From positions 1 to 64,000 of the forward strand of contig JACPPV010000024.1 in assembly GCA_016190825.1 (NCBI GenBank): a stretch of 64,000 bases of DNA, given 5' to 3'. The stretch comes from Chloroflexota bacterium. Lineage in GTDB: Bacteria > Chloroflexota > Dehalococcoidia > Dehalococcoidales > UBA2162. How positions within the stretch are numbered: the first letter of the stretch is position 1; each line of letters opens with the position of its first letter. Both the position numbers and the translations under genes were made by a program. Below the pieces are notes generated by a model. That model had not been told where the DNA came from. It worked only from the letters and a program-made list of their open reading frames with translations, and ran no database searches. Positions 49,513-59,622 of this stretch are shown here, in pieces.

Positions 49513-50752
49513 CCTGAGCGGGCGGGTAACCGCGCCATCTTCAAAAAGCTATACCATAAGAGGGCTGCTCTGCGCTGCTCTGGCTACCGGAGAGAGCGAG
49601 ATAATCCGCCCGCTGGGTTCTGATGACACCGAGGCCTCGCTGGGCGTCCTGGGCAAACTGGGAGTCCGCACGCGCCTGGAGAAAGACGTCTGGCATATCC
49701 ACGGCGGTAGCCTTCGTGAGCCCGAAGGCGACCTTTTCTGCCGTGATTCGGCACTAACGCTGAGGTTCATGACGGCGATAGCCTCGACAATTCCCGGCGC
49801 GTGCCATTTGACCGCCGGGCCATCCCTTGCCAGAAGGCCGATTGAGCCGCTGTTGGGGGCGCTGAGGCAACTCGGTGTCGACTGCCGCTTCCACGCAACC
49901 CCCGCCTGCGTTGAGGTGGCCGGCAGGAGACTGACCGGCGGAACTACCAGCCTTCCCGGCAACATAAGCTCGCAGTTCATCTCTGCCCTACTTCTTATCT
50001 CACCCCTCGCCGAAAAAGGAATGTCCATTCGGGTGACCACGCCCCTTGAATCGCAGCCCTTCGTGGCAATGACATTGGAATGCCTTAACATTTTCGGTGT
50101 CGAAGTGAAAGCCTCTGAAGATTGGAGGCACTTTGACACCGCCAGGCAACGCTACCGGCCAACCCGGTACATGGTGGAGGGCGACTGGTCTTCAGCATCC
50201 TACCTCGTTGCCCTGGGGGCTCTCGGCGGCGAGACTACTGTCGAAAATCTCAACCCGCAAAGCCTGCAGGGAGACAAAGCAATAGTGGATTTTCTGAAGG
50301 AGATGGGGGCTCCTGTCGATATCGGGGAAAACTCTGTGAAGGTCGGCAGTGCCCGGCTCAAAGGAATAAAAGCCGACTTCACCGACTGCATTGATCTCTT
50401 ACCCACGATGGCTGTCCTGGCTGGCGCCGCCGAGGGACGGAGCGAATTTACCGGCATCGCCCGCGCGCGCCTCAAGGAATCGGACCGGGTGGCAGCGATG
50501 AGGGAGGGACTAGAGAGGACGGGAATAAGGGTCATCGAGGAGCAAGACCGGCTGATAATCGAGGGCGGCTCTCCCAAAGCGGCCGTCATCGATTCCAAGA
50601 ACGACCACCGCGTTGCCATGGCATTCAGCATGCTTGGCACACTGGCTGGCGGAATGGTCATTGAACAGGCGGAATGCGTTAGCAAGACATTTCCTGAGTT
50701 CTGGGATATATTGAAAAGCCTCGGGGGTTCTGTAAAGCTGGATGAAGAATAG
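49484..50752 (+). CDS. aroA: 5-enolpyruvylshikimate-3-phosphate synthase
   Basis: The 422-residue protein has KALISRSNLSGRVTAPSSKS, the S3P/PEP motifs SLPGNISSQFISALLLISPL and RHFDTARQRYRPTRYM-type residues, and DCIDLLPTMAVLAGAAEG, DHRVAMAFSML, all EPSPS landmarks. Two start codons, ATGATG, lie within aroK. EPSPS length is normal. It couples S3P with PEP. The stop overlaps the aroC start by 11 bp. The PEP-loop region deserves comparison with known glyphosate-sensitive and tolerant classes, which I cannot decide here. Confidence 0.95.
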   Translation: MMKALISRSNLSGRVTAPSSKSYTIRGLLCAALATGESEIIRPLGSDDTEASLGVLGKLGVRTRLEKDVWHIHGGSLREPEGDLFCRDSALTLRFMTAIASTIPGACHLTAGPSLARRPIEPLLGALRQLGVDCRFHATPACVEVAGRRLTGGTTSLPGNISSQFISALLLISPLAEKGMSIRVTTPLESQPFVAMTLECLNIFGVEVKASEDWRHFDTARQRYRPTRYMVEGDWSSASYLVALGALGGETTVENLNPQSLQGDKAIVDFLKEMGAPVDIGENSVKVGSARLKGIKADFTDCIDLLPTMAVLAGAAEGRSEFTGIARARLKESDRVAAMREGLERTGIRVIEEQDRLIIEGGSPKAAVIDSKNDHRVAMAFSMLGTLAGGMVIEQAECVSKTFPEFWDILKSLGGSVKLDEE

Positions 50753-51833
50753 CTTCGGTCAAAAATTCTGCGTGACCACTTTCGGCGAAAGTCACGGGCG
50801 GTGTGTCGGTGCCGTTATTGACGGCTGTCCAGCCGGGCTGCCCATCACCGAGTCTGATGTTCAAAGAGAAGTCGACCGGAGAAGGCCGGGGCATGTCCCC
50901 GGCGCAACAGCTCGTGCCGAAGAGGACAAGGTTGAAATCCTTTCCGGGGTTTTTAGGGGGCAGACCACCGGCGCTCCCATCCTAATGCTGGTGTGGAACC
51001 GGGATGTTGATTCCAGCCAATACGAGAGAATCAGGCTAACGCCCCGACCGGGACACGCTGACTACACCGCTTATATTAAATATGGCGGTTTCAACGACTT
51101 CCGCGGGGGTGGGCGTTTTTCGGGGAGGATAACTGTTACCTTTGTCATGGCGGGAGCCGTAGCGAAAAAGCTGCTCGCCAGAGCGGGTGTGGAAATTCTG
51201 GGTCACACCGTTGAAATCGGCGGGATACAGGCGGAGCGCAAAGCGATAGAAGAAATCAAGCGGAACGCGGAGACCAACCCCCTGAAATGCGCCGACCCGG
51301 TGGCGACGCTGGAAATGATTCGAGCCATCGAGGCGGCCCGCGCCGAGGGCGATAGCATCGGTGGGATTGTTGAAGGTATAGCTCTCGATATGCCTGCCGG
51401 CATCGGAGAGCCGGTCTTCGATACCCTGGAGGGAGAGCTGGCAAAAGCCCTTTTCGCCGTTCCGGCGGTGAAGGGAGTCGAGTTCGGAGCCGGCTTTGAC
51501 GCAGCGAAGAAAAGGGGCTCGGAAAACAATGATAATTACGCTGTCAGGGACGGCCGGATAGTAGCTTTGACAAATAACGCCGGGGGCATACTGGGGGGCA
51601 TCAGCAACGGCATGCCAATCGCCGTTCGCGTAGCTTTCAAGCCGACGCCATCAATAAGCCGGGAGCAGAAAACGGTAAACCTGGCAGCAATGGAAAACAC
51701 CACCCTTTCAGTGAAGGGACGGCATGATGCCTGCATCGTGCCCCGCGCCGTGCCGGTCATCGAAGCGGTAATGGCCATGACCCTGTGCGATTTCGCACTG
51801 AGGGCCGGGCTGATTCCGGAGTTACTGAAATGA
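50742..51833 (+). CDS. aroC: Chorismate synthase
   Basis: The 363-residue protein has FCVTTFGESHGRCVGAVIDG, the FMN and substrate motifs DRRRPGHVPGATARAEEDKV, RPGHADYTAYIKYGGFNDFR and GGRFSGR-type residues, and the flavin site HDACIVPRAVPVIEAVMAM. It eliminates phosphate from EPSP to give chorismate, using reduced FMN. The start overlaps aroA. The stop overlaps the pheA start as ATGA. Length is normal. Confidence 0.96.
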   Translation: MKNSFGQKFCVTTFGESHGRCVGAVIDGCPAGLPITESDVQREVDRRRPGHVPGATARAEEDKVEILSGVFRGQTTGAPILMLVWNRDVDSSQYERIRLTPRPGHADYTAYIKYGGFNDFRGGGRFSGRITVTFVMAGAVAKKLLARAGVEILGHTVEIGGIQAERKAIEEIKRNAETNPLKCADPVATLEMIRAIEAARAEGDSIGGIVEGIALDMPAGIGEPVFDTLEGELAKALFAVPAVKGVEFGAGFDAAKKRGSENNDNYAVRDGRIVALTNNAGGILGGISNGMPIAVRVAFKPTPSISREQKTVNLAAMENTTLSVKGRHDACIVPRAVPVIEAVMAMTLCDFALRAGLIPELLK

Positions 51834-52897
51834 GCATCGAAGACCTGCGCAAGAGGATTGATGAAATTGATGCCCAGGTCGTCGGGCTCGTCGCTGAAAG
51901 GATGAGAGTCGCCGGGCAAATCGGCGAGGAGAAAAAGAAAGAGGGCAGGCAGATTACCGATAATGAGAGGGAAAGACTTGTCATTGAGCGCGTCAAGAGC
52001 ATTGCCCTCCATGAGAAGATTGACCCGCAAGACATCGAAAGCCTTTACCGCCTGCTGATGACGATATCGAGAAACGTGCAGGGTATGACGGTAGCCTTCC
52101 AGGGAGAGCTCGGCGCCTATAGCGAGGGTGCCGCCTTCCAGTTTTTCGGGCACTCGGTCAGCGTCAAACCATGCGAGACCCTTGATGAGGTTTTCAGAAG
52201 AGTGGAAGTCGGGGAGGTGCAATACGGTATTGTGCCCATCGAGAACTCGCTGGAAGGGAGCATCAGCCGCGTGTATGACCTGCTCCTGGATTCGAGCCTG
52301 CGTGTTTGCGGGGAAACAGAGTTCCGCGTTAGCCATTGCCTGATTGCAAAACCTGGCGTTAAGCTCGATTCAATCAGGAGGGTGTATTCACATCCCCAGG
52401 CACTCGGGCAGTGCCAGGCTTATCTGCGTCACATGAACTTTGAGATAATTCCTAGCTACGATACGGCAGGCAGCGTCAAGATGATCAAGGAAAAGGGCAT
52501 TACCGATGGCGCCGCCATTGCCAGCGCCCGGTCTGCCGAAATTTACGGGATGGAAATTCTGGCGCGCGAGATCGAGGATAATCCCAATAATTTCACCCGG
52601 TTTTTCATTCTCGCCAAAGAGGACTCCCCGCCAACAGGTAACGATAAAACATCCATTGTCTTTGCGGTCAAGCACCGGCCGGGGGCGCTATACGAGTTTT
52701 TGAAAGATCTGGCAGAGCGGAAGATAAACCTGACGAAGATCGAATCAAGGCCAACGCGGCAGAAACCATGGGAGTACAACTTCTACCTGGACTTCGAGGG
52801 ACACCGCCTGGATGAAGCGCCCAGTAAAGCCCTGGAGCATCTGAAAGACTCCGTCATTTTTCTGAAAGTGCTAGGCTCGTATCCGAGAGCCAGATAA
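51830..52897 (+). CDS. pheA: Bifunctional chorismate mutase / prephenate dehydratase (P-protein)
   Basis: The 355-residue protein has three parts. An AroQ chorismate mutase (~1-90; EDLRKRIDEIDAQVVGLVAE) is followed by a prephenate dehydratase (~90-275; FQGELGAYSEGAAFQFFGH, PIENSLEGSIS, with a conserved Thr region). The C-terminal ACT domain (~280-355) carries the Phe-binding KIESRPTRQKPWEYNFYLDF. It forms phenylpyruvate from chorismate. The ESRP motif suggests feedback by Phe. ATG 51830 is coupled to aroC. No tyrA is found, so the Tyr branch must lie elsewhere. Confidence 0.95.
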   Translation: MSIEDLRKRIDEIDAQVVGLVAERMRVAGQIGEEKKKEGRQITDNERERLVIERVKSIALHEKIDPQDIESLYRLLMTISRNVQGMTVAFQGELGAYSEGAAFQFFGHSVSVKPCETLDEVFRRVEVGEVQYGIVPIENSLEGSISRVYDLLLDSSLRVCGETEFRVSHCLIAKPGVKLDSIRRVYSHPQALGQCQAYLRHMNFEIIPSYDTAGSVKMIKEKGITDGAAIASARSAEIYGMEILAREIEDNPNNFTRFFILAKEDSPPTGNDKTSIVFAVKHRPGALYEFLKDLAERKINLTKIESRPTRQKPWEYNFYLDFEGHRLDEAPSKALEHLKDSVIFLKVLGSYPRAR

Positions 52898-52983
52898 GAG
52901 CATCATTCGGTCATTGCCCCGAACGAGTTCGGCAAATAACGCCTTGCTGACAAAAAATCCTCCAAACGGACTAGTATTCGGGC

Positions 52984-53013
52984 TTGACAGTTAGATTTTG
53001 GCTGTGCTAGACT
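52984..53013 (+). promoter_or_regulatory. Promoter of the ribosomal protein operon
   Basis: TTGACA, 18 bases, then TAGACT. An upstream box CCTCCAAACGGACTAGTATT (52957-52976) resembles the box seen at 17362-17376. It lies about 130 bases before rpsL. Confidence 0.65.
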
Positions 53014-53094
53014 TTACATTCGGCACTAGGGTTCAGCTATCTACTGACAGATTGAAAGCAGCAAATCAATCTGCAATAGCGTAAAATAGATGAG

Positions 53095-53117
53095 ATGGAT
53101 GAGCGTAGCTCATCCAT
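53095..53117 (+). promoter_or_regulatory. Ten-pair hairpin in the rpsL leader
   Basis: ATGGATGAGC and GCTCATCCAT pair perfectly around GTA, followed by TTAGTTGTTT. It is 26 bases before the TTG start. It may be a partial terminator or a binding target for a ribosomal protein autoregulator. Confidence 0.6.
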
Positions 53118-53142
53118 TTAGTTGTTTAGTTGGGAGGAATAA

Positions 53143-53580
53143 TTGCCGACAGTTAATCAGCTCGTACGTAAGAAGCGGACCAGGCTAACCAAGAAGACCA
53201 AGGCGCCTGCTCTGCGTTTTATCTATAACGCTTTGAAAAACAAGGTTGTTCAAAGCGAAGGTTCGCCGCAGAAACGGGGAGTTTGCCTTCAGGTGAAAAC
53301 AATGACACCGAAGAAGCCAAACTCGGCCCTGCGCAAGATCGCCCGCGTGCGCCTGACCAACGGAATGGAGGTCACCGCCTACATACCCGGTGAAGGGCAT
53401 GAGTTGCAGGAGCACTCAGTAGTGCTGATCAGAGGCGGGCGGGTGCCGGATTTACCCGGCGTGCGGTATCACATAATCCGCGGCGCGCTGGATGCCAGCG
53501 GGGTAGTAAACCGGAAGCAGGGGCGGAGCCGTTACGGCACCAAGAAGGCCAAGGCAGCCGCGGCGGGCAGCGGGAGGTAG
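53143..53580 (+). CDS. rpsL: 30S ribosomal protein S12
   Basis: The 145-residue protein begins [20 protein letters not shown] and has the [20 protein letters not shown] decoding-centre block and [23 protein letters not shown] starts the gene, with GGGAGGAAT upstream. It is the first gene of the str operon. The Lys in [11 protein letters not shown] is the position linked to streptomycin response in other bacteria. The C-terminus is Lys/Ala-rich, slightly longer than usual. Confidence 0.97.
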   Translation: MPTVNQLVRKKRTRLTKKTKAPALRFIYNALKNKVVQSEGSPQKRGVCLQVKTMTPKKPNSALRKIARVRLTNGMEVTAYIPGEGHELQEHSVVLIRGGRVPDLPGVRYHIIRGALDASGVVNRKQGRSRYGTKKAKAAAAGSGR

Positions 53581-53585
53581 TATAT

Positions 53586-54056
53586 ATGTCACGGCGCAGC
53601 CGAGCAACAAAACGTGAAATAGTTCCTGATGCGAAATATCAGAGCGTGCTTGTATCCAGCCTTGTCAATCACATGATGAAAGACGGCAAGAAGAGCACTG
53701 CCGAAAGGGTAGTCTACAATGCCATGGATTCCATAGAGCAGAAGGAGTCCAAGGCGGCTGTGGGCGTGCTTGAGCAGGCGGTCAAAAATGCCACTCCACA
53801 GCTGGAAGTAAAATCGCGGCGGATCGGCGGCGCCAGCTACCAGGTGCCTATCGAGGTGCGTACGGAGCGCGGTCTTTCGCTGGCTTTCCGGTGGCTGATA
53901 CAATCAGCCAGGGCGCGCTCTGGCAAATCAATGATGGAAAAACTGGCTGCCGAACTCAGCGACGCAGCTAAAGGAGAGGGACCAACTATTAAGAAGCGTG
54001 ACGATACTCACCGCATGGCTGAGGCGAACCGTGCCTTCGCCCATTATCGGTGGTAA
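53586..54056 (+). CDS. rpsG: 30S ribosomal protein S7
   Basis: The 156-residue protein has the S7 landmarks [35 protein letters not shown] and [19 protein letters not shown]. It begins five bases after rpsL, with GGAGG-like spacing. It binds 16S rRNA and organises the head. Length is canonical. Confidence 0.97.
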   Translation: MSRRSRATKREIVPDAKYQSVLVSSLVNHMMKDGKKSTAERVVYNAMDSIEQKESKAAVGVLEQAVKNATPQLEVKSRRIGGASYQVPIEVRTERGLSLAFRWLIQSARARSGKSMMEKLAAELSDAAKGEGPTIKKRDDTHRMAEANRAFAHYRW

Positions 54057-54067
54057 AGCGTGTTTCA

Positions 54068-56218
54068 ATGATGGCGAATACTATGGTTAGAGAATCAACG
54101 CAAACAACTGTAAAAACAGGGAATGGGTCCAGCGCCGAGCATTTCCCGCTGGAGCGTGTCCGCAACATCGGCATCATCGCCCATATTGATGCCGGTAAGA
54201 CCACGGTCACGGAAAGGATCCTGTACTACACGGGACGCACCTACAAGGTTGGAGAAGTTCACGAAGGCACGACCGTGATGGACTGGATGGAACAGGAGCG
54301 GGAACGCGGCATCACCATTACTGCTGCCGCCACAACCTGCAACTGGCAGAACCACCGGATTAATATCATCGATACGCCGGGGCATGTTGATTTCACCGCC
54401 GAAGTTGAACGGAGCCTGAGAGTCCTGGATGGCGGAGTAGTCGTTTTTGATGGAGTGGCCGGCGTTGAAGCCCAGTCTGAGACAGTATGGCGGCAGGCTG
54501 ACCATTATCATGTGCCGAGGATATGCTTCATCAACAAGATGGACCGCATTGGCGCCAACTTCGACCGCACTATCGCGATGATTGAAGAGCGTTTACGCGC
54601 CAGGCCGCTACCGATCCACCTGCCTCTGGGCAGTGAATCTTCCTTTGAGGGAGTAATTGACCTGGTGGAAGGTCGCGCCTGGCGTTTCGACGGCGAACCT
54701 GGCACGGCGCCGGTAGAGGTGGCAATTCCTGATTCGGAAAGGCCTACGGTGGCAGAACTTCAGCGGCAGCTAATCGAGAAACTTGCCGAAGTGGATGACC
54801 ACATTATGACCGTTTACCTTGACGGCCATCCGATTACGCCCGCCGAAATAAAGCAGGCATTGAGAAGGGTTACGCTGGATAGCAAAGGAGTGCCCATTAT
54901 CTGCGGCAGCGCCTTCAGGAATCGCGGTATCCAACTGCTGCTCGATGCCATCGTTGACTATCTGCCATCTCCGCTGGACCTGCCTCCGTTGCAGGCCACC
55001 GATTTGAAAACCGGCGATAAGGTGACCCGTCCGCCAAGTGACGAGGCGCCGTTTACCGCACTGGCTTTCAAGGTAGTTTCTGACCCATTTGTTGGACGTC
55101 TGGTATATTTCCGTGTATACTCCGGCAAGGCGGTTGAGGGGGAGCAGGTCTATAATGCGACCTGTGGCAAGAAGGAGCGCCTCGGACGGCTGCTCCTTAT
55201 GCACGCCAACCGGCGCGAAGAGCTTGAAGAGGCCGGCGCTGGGGCGATCGTAGCCACTCTGGGTCTGAAGAATACCTTCACCGGAGATACCCTGTGCGAC
55301 CCGTCACAGCCGGTGCTCCTAGAATCCATCCGTTTCCCTGAACCGGTCATTTCAGTGGCGATCGAGCCAAAAACCAAAGCGGACCAGGATAAGATGGGCG
55401 AAGCGCTACACAAACTGGCTGAGGAAGACCCGACATTCAAAGTGACCTATAACCAGGAAACGGGACAGACCATCATCTCCGGCATGGGCGAGCTTCACCT
55501 TGACGTGTTGGTCCGCCGGATGTTGAGCGAGTTCCGCGTTGATGCGATGGTTGGACGACCACGAGTGGCCTATAAAGAGACGATTACCCGTCCCGTCAAG
55601 GCTGAGGGGCGGTTTGTGCGCCAGTCCGGTGGACATGGCCAGTACGGTCACGTTTGGCTTGAGCTCGAGCCGGGAAAGCCGGGGAGCGGATTCCAATTCG
55701 AAGAGCGCCTGAGGGGCACCGCCATACCGAGGAATTTTATCCCGGCTATCGAGGCCGGCGTCAAGGAAGCCTTGTCGGGCGGCGTTTCCGCCGGTTACCC
55801 GCTGGTTGATATCAAAGCAGCGCTTGTAGACGGCAGCTATCATGAAGTAGACTCTTCCGAGATGGCTTTCAAGATTGCAGCATCGATGGCGCTTAAAGAG
55901 GGAGCAGCCAAGGCCAAGCCTATCCTTCTGGAGCCAATTATGAAGCTGGAAGTGGTGACTCCGGAGCAGTACCTGGGTGATGTTATCAGCGATCTGAACT
56001 CCCGCAGGGTACACATCGAATCGATCGAGGCCCGCGGGGAAATGTCCAGCATCCACGCCCAGATACCCCTGGCTGAAGCTTTCGGTTACGCCACCAGCCT
56101 CAGGTCTGCTACGCAGGGCCGGGCTACCTATTCTATGGAGTTTCACCTCTACCGGGAAGTGCCGGCAGGGCTGACAAAAGAAATTGTTGAGAAGGCGGGG
56201 ACGACGAAGCATGCCTAA
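54068..56218 (+). CDS. fusA: Elongation factor G
   Basis: The ~716-residue protein has G1 [20 protein letters not shown]3 [13 protein letters not shown]4 [12 protein letters not shown]5 CGSAFRNRG, then EF-G domains II-V ([40 protein letters not shown]). It translocates the ribosome with GTP. ATG 54068 is chosen; the GTG at 54050 overlaps the rpsG stop. About 28 residues precede the usual start of the G domain. It overlaps rpsJ by 8 bp. Confidence 0.96.
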   Translation: MMANTMVRESTQTTVKTGNGSSAEHFPLERVRNIGIIAHIDAGKTTVTERILYYTGRTYKVGEVHEGTTVMDWMEQERERGITITAAATTCNWQNHRINIIDTPGHVDFTAEVERSLRVLDGGVVVFDGVAGVEAQSETVWRQADHYHVPRICFINKMDRIGANFDRTIAMIEERLRARPLPIHLPLGSESSFEGVIDLVEGRAWRFDGEPGTAPVEVAIPDSERPTVAELQRQLIEKLAEVDDHIMTVYLDGHPITPAEIKQALRRVTLDSKGVPIICGSAFRNRGIQLLLDAIVDYLPSPLDLPPLQATDLKTGDKVTRPPSDEAPFTALAFKVVSDPFVGRLVYFRVYSGKAVEGEQVYNATCGKKERLGRLLLMHANRREELEEAGAGAIVATLGLKNTFTGDTLCDPSQPVLLESIRFPEPVISVAIEPKTKADQDKMGEALHKLAEEDPTFKVTYNQETGQTIISGMGELHLDVLVRRMLSEFRVDAMVGRPRVAYKETITRPVKAEGRFVRQSGGHGQYGHVWLELEPGKPGSGFQFEERLRGTAIPRNFIPAIEAGVKEALSGGVSAGYPLVDIKAALVDGSYHEVDSSEMAFKIAASMALKEGAAKAKPILLEPIMKLEVVTPEQYLGDVISDLNSRRVHIESIEARGEMSSIHAQIPLAEAFGYATSLRSATQGRATYSMEFHLYREVPAGLTKEIVEKAGTTKHA

Positions 56219-56519
56219 ACAGCAGATTCGCATCAAGTTAAGGGGCTTTGATCACAAACTTGTTGATCAGGCCGCCGAGCAGATTGTAGAGGCTGTGGAA
56301 CGCACCGGAGCCATTATCTCCGGGCCGGTGCCCCTGCCAACGCACATCAAGCGATTCAGCGTGATCCGCTCTCCCTTTATAGACAAGGACTCACAGGAGC
56401 AGTTTGAAATTCGAACCCACCGGAGGTTGATCGATATCGTCCAGACAACTTCAAAGACAGTTGATGCCCTTACAGGACTCAACCTTCCTTCAGGTGTGGA
56501 GATAGATATCAAAATTTAG
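56211..56519 (+). CDS. rpsJ: 30S ribosomal protein S10
   Basis: The 102-residue protein has [40 protein letters not shown] and the end VEIDIKI. ATG at 56211 overlaps the fusA stop. tuf, normally between fusA and rpsJ, is absent. It marks the start of the S10 group. Length is canonical. Confidence 0.97.
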   Translation: MPKQQIRIKLRGFDHKLVDQAAEQIVEAVERTGAIISGPVPLPTHIKRFSVIRSPFIDKDSQEQFEIRTHRRLIDIVQTTSKTVDALTGLNLPSGVEIDIKI

Positions 56520-56551
56520 GTATCTTTGTAATACTTTTCAGGCAGAGAGAA

Positions 56552-57169
56552 ATGGTAGAAGGAATTATCGGTCGAAAGCTGGGCATGACCCAGATGTACA
56601 GGGAAAACGGTGTACGTGAAGCGGTGACAGCGATTGAAGCCGGACCGTGCCAGGTAACCCAGGTGAAGACCACAGCCAAAGAAGGCTACAACGCCGTTCA
56701 GCTGGGCTTTGGTCACGCAAAGCGCCTTAAGTCTCCGGAGCGGGGGCATCTAAAAGGGCTTGGCGATTTCCGTTACCTGCGGGAGTTCCGGGTAGAGGCT
56801 ACAGAAGGCATAAAAGTGGGTGACAGCGTTGACGTAAAGCTGTTTAGCCCGGGTGACTTGATTGACGTGACCGGTGTTTCCAAAGGCAAAGGCTTTGCCG
56901 GCGTGGTAAAAAGGCATCATTTTGCCGGTGGTCCGAAGACACACGGACAATCGGACCGCCACCGCCATCCCGGCGCTATCGGCTCCACCACGTCCCCGGG
57001 CCGCATTTGGAAAGGTTTACGGATGGCCGGGCGCATGGGAGGCGAGCGAGTGACGGTGCAGCGGCTGGAGGTCTTGCGCGCCGATGCCGAGCGGAATATC
57101 CTGCTGGTTAAGGGCGCTGTTCCGGGCGCTACAAATGCATTATTGTTGTTAAAGAAGGCGAAGGAGTAG
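56552..57169 (+). CDS. rplC: 50S ribosomal protein L3
   Basis: The 205-residue protein starts VEGIIGRKLGMTQMYRENGV and has GGPKTHGQSDRHRHPGAIGS and RMGGERVTVQRLEVLRADAE. It is an early 23S rRNA binder. The upstream site GAGAGAA is weak. Length is canonical. Confidence 0.97.
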   Translation: MVEGIIGRKLGMTQMYRENGVREAVTAIEAGPCQVTQVKTTAKEGYNAVQLGFGHAKRLKSPERGHLKGLGDFRYLREFRVEATEGIKVGDSVDVKLFSPGDLIDVTGVSKGKGFAGVVKRHHFAGGPKTHGQSDRHRHPGAIGSTTSPGRIWKGLRMAGRMGGERVTVQRLEVLRADAERNILLVKGAVPGATNALLLLKKAKE

Positions 57170-57175
57170 TAGACG

Positions 57176-57832
57176 GTGGAACTACCGGTTTATACCGTCA
57201 GCGGAGAGGTTGTTGACCACATTGAAGTCAGCGATTACGTCTTTGGCGCGACCTTTAATCAGGCGGTAGTGCACCAGGCACTCACCGCTCAACTGGCTAA
57301 CGCGCGTCAGGGAACAGCCAGCACCAAGACCAGGGGAATGGTTTCGGGCAGTTCACGGAAACTTTATGCCCAGAAACATACCGGGCGCGCCCGGGCCGGC
57401 GATATTAAGTCGCCTCTGCGGCGAGGTGGCGGCATCGTTTTTGGACCTCATCCGCGGGACTATCGTCAGACATTACCGAAGAAGATGCGGCGCATGGCTA
57501 TCCGCTGCCTGCTCTCAGCAAAGGCACGAGATGGCGAAATAACAACGTTGCAGGAACTCAGCCTCGCCGAGCCAAAGACGAAGGAGATGGCGCGCATACT
57601 TGCGGCGCTCGGAGCTGGTTTATCAGCGCTGGTGGTGACTACACAACCTTCGGAAAATCTAATAAAATCAACACGTAACATAGCCGGAGTAAAACTAACG
57701 CCAGCCCGCCTGCTTAATGTGGTCGACCTCCTTAACCATGAGAAATTGATAATGACGGTAGATGCTGCACGTGAGGTGGACGAGCTGTGGGCGGACAAAC
57801 TGGCGGCAGGAGCAGGCAATGCAACTGCATGA
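57176..57832 (+). CDS. rplD: 50S ribosomal protein L4
   Basis: The 218-residue protein has the S10-operon L4 features: FNQAVVHQALTAQLANARQG, SSRKLYAQKHTGRARAGDIK and GGGIVFGPHPRDYRQTLPKK. The start is GTG, six bases after the rplC stop. L4 is both a 23S rRNA protein and, in many bacteria, a regulator of its operon. It overlaps rplW by 14 bp. Confidence 0.96.
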   Translation: MELPVYTVSGEVVDHIEVSDYVFGATFNQAVVHQALTAQLANARQGTASTKTRGMVSGSSRKLYAQKHTGRARAGDIKSPLRRGGGIVFGPHPRDYRQTLPKKMRRMAIRCLLSAKARDGEITTLQELSLAEPKTKEMARILAALGAGLSALVVTTQPSENLIKSTRNIAGVKLTPARLLNVVDLLNHEKLIMTVDAAREVDELWADKLAAGAGNATA

Positions 57833-58109
57833 GATATTGAAGCGGCCGCTGATTACGGAAAAACACGCCAGCGAGCAGAGTGCAGGAAAATACGCCTTTG
57901 AGGTAGGCATCACCGCCACCAAAAACCAGATCAAGCAGGCGGTGGAAAAGGCTTTTAGCGTGACGGTGACGGCGGTAAACGTATCCCGCGTCCCCGGGAA
58001 GAGCAAGCGATACGGCCGGCGGCTGGTTCCGCCCCGCCCGTGGAAAAAGGCGATCGTCACCCTGAAGCCCGGGGACAGCATCGAAATTTTCGCGGGCTCA
58101 CAGGTTTGA
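57819..58109 (+). CDS. rplW: 50S ribosomal protein L23
   Basis: The 96-residue protein begins [20 protein letters not shown] and has [20 protein letters not shown] and [23 protein letters not shown] 57819 after AGGAGCAGGC is preferred to the longer track start. L23 sits at the exit tunnel and docks trigger factor and SRP. Confidence 0.96.
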   Translation: MQLHEILKRPLITEKHASEQSAGKYAFEVGITATKNQIKQAVEKAFSVTVTAVNVSRVPGKSKRYGRRLVPPRPWKKAIVTLKPGDSIEIFAGSQV

Positions 58110-58125
58110 TGAAAGAGGTCTTGAA

Positions 58126-58953
58126 GTGGCAATAAAGGTATACCGTCCAACTACGCCAAGCCGGCGAGGAATGACCGGCGCTACTTTTGAAGAGATCACA
58201 AAAGATAAGCCGGAAAAGTCTCTGGTACTGCCCCTGAAGAAGATGTCCGGGCGTAACAATCAGGGACGGATTACGGTGCGGCACCGCGGAGGCGGTGCGA
58301 AGCAAAAGCTACGGCAGCTGGACTTCAAGAGGGATAAGATTGGTATTCCGGGGCGGGTGCAGGCGATTGAATATGACCCTAACCGTACGGCCAGGATCGC
58401 CCTTGTTTATTATGTTGACGGGGAAAAGCGCTATATTCTGGCGCCGCAGGGACTGCGCGTTAATGACGCTATTATGTCCGGTCCTGAGGCTGAGCCGAAA
58501 CCGGGGAATACCTTGCCCTTGAGCTTGATACCGAGCGGCACTTTAATACACAATATAGAGTTGGAAAAGGGAAAGGGCGGGCAGATGGTGCGGAGCGCCG
58601 GCAGCGCAGCCCAGTTGATGGCAAAAGAGGGTGACTACGCGTTGCTACGGCTGCCCTCTGGCGAGATGAGGAGGGTCCGTATTGAATGCTCTGCCACCAT
58701 CGGGCAGATAGGTAATCTGGATCACCAGGGAATTAAGCTAGGTAAGGCCGGACGGCGCCGGTGGCTGGGCTGGAGGCCGGAAGTTAGAGGCTCAGCGATG
58801 ACACCGCGGGACCATCCCCACGGAGGCGGTGAGGGCCGCTCGCCGATCGGTCTACCCGGTCCCAAGACCCCCTGGGGAAAGCCAGCGTTAGGCTACAGGA
58901 CTCGTAAGGGAAAGGCCTCAGACAGGCTGATCGTGAAACGGCGGAGAGGTTAA
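58126..58953 (+). CDS. rplB: 50S ribosomal protein L2
   Basis: The 275-residue protein has [40 protein letters not shown] and the peptidyl-transferase-adjacent [16 protein letters not shown]. The start is GTG. L2 is essential for subunit association. Length is canonical. Confidence 0.97.
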   Translation: MAIKVYRPTTPSRRGMTGATFEEITKDKPEKSLVLPLKKMSGRNNQGRITVRHRGGGAKQKLRQLDFKRDKIGIPGRVQAIEYDPNRTARIALVYYVDGEKRYILAPQGLRVNDAIMSGPEAEPKPGNTLPLSLIPSGTLIHNIELEKGKGGQMVRSAGSAAQLMAKEGDYALLRLPSGEMRRVRIECSATIGQIGNLDHQGIKLGKAGRRRWLGWRPEVRGSAMTPRDHPHGGGEGRSPIGLPGPKTPWGKPALGYRTRKGKASDRLIVKRRRG

Positions 58954-58961
58954 GTAGAAAT

Positions 58962-59240
58962 ATGTCAAGATCAACAAAAAAAGGGCCGGCGCTTGATGCA
59001 AAGTTAATGAAGAAGGTAGAGGCGCTGAACCGGTCCGGGCAGAAAACTGTAATCAAGACATGGTCGCGCTGGTCAACCATTGCGCCGGAAATGGTAGGAT
59101 TGACTATCGGCGTGCATGATGGACGGCGCCATGTGCCCGTTTTTGTCACGGAAAACATGGTGGGACACCGGCTAGGTGAGTTTGCGCCAACCAGGACATT
59201 CCGCGGGCACACGGCGAAGGTGGAAAAGGCAGCCGCATAG
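58962..59240 (+). CDS. rpsS: 30S ribosomal protein S19
   Basis: The 92-residue protein begins [20 protein letters not shown] and has [20 protein letters not shown] and [25 protein letters not shown] precedes ATG. It sits in the 30S head next to S13. Length is canonical. Confidence 0.97.
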   Translation: MSRSTKKGPALDAKLMKKVEALNRSGQKTVIKTWSRWSTIAPEMVGLTIGVHDGRRHVPVFVTENMVGHRLGEFAPTRTFRGHTAKVEKAAA

Positions 59241-59283
59241 ATGCGGGAAGAGTCTTCAAGGCACAGACAAGGCAGGATTTGCA

Positions 59284-59622
59284 ATGGAAATACGAGCACA
59301 AGCTAAAAATACGGGGATTTCACCACGGAAAGTGCGCCTCGTCATTAATCTGGTAAGAGGCAAGAAGGTGGATGAAGCGCTAAATATGCTTCGGTTTGTA
59401 CCCACGCCCACGGCCAAAACGGTTGCCAAGGTGATAAAATCCGCCGCGGCTAATGCCGAGAATACCTTGCAACTGTCACCTTCAGACTTGAAAATCGCCA
59501 CTATTTACGCCGACGGTGCGCCAATGCTGAAGCGATATCAACCAAGGGCCAGGGGACGGGCATCCCCGGTGCTGAAGCGCTCAAGCCACATTACCGTCGT
59601 AGTTGCGGAACAGGAGAGATAA
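59284..59622 (+). CDS. rplV: 50S ribosomal protein L22
   Basis: The 112-residue protein begins [20 protein letters not shown] and ends [20 protein letters not shown], the exit-tunnel beta hairpin region. The track start at 59176 is rejected because it overlaps rpsS. It overlaps rpsC by one base (TAATG). Confidence 0.96.
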   Translation: MEIRAQAKNTGISPRKVRLVINLVRGKKVDEALNMLRFVPTPTAKTVAKVIKSAAANAENTLQLSPSDLKIATIYADGAPMLKRYQPRARGRASPVLKRSSHITVVVAEQER

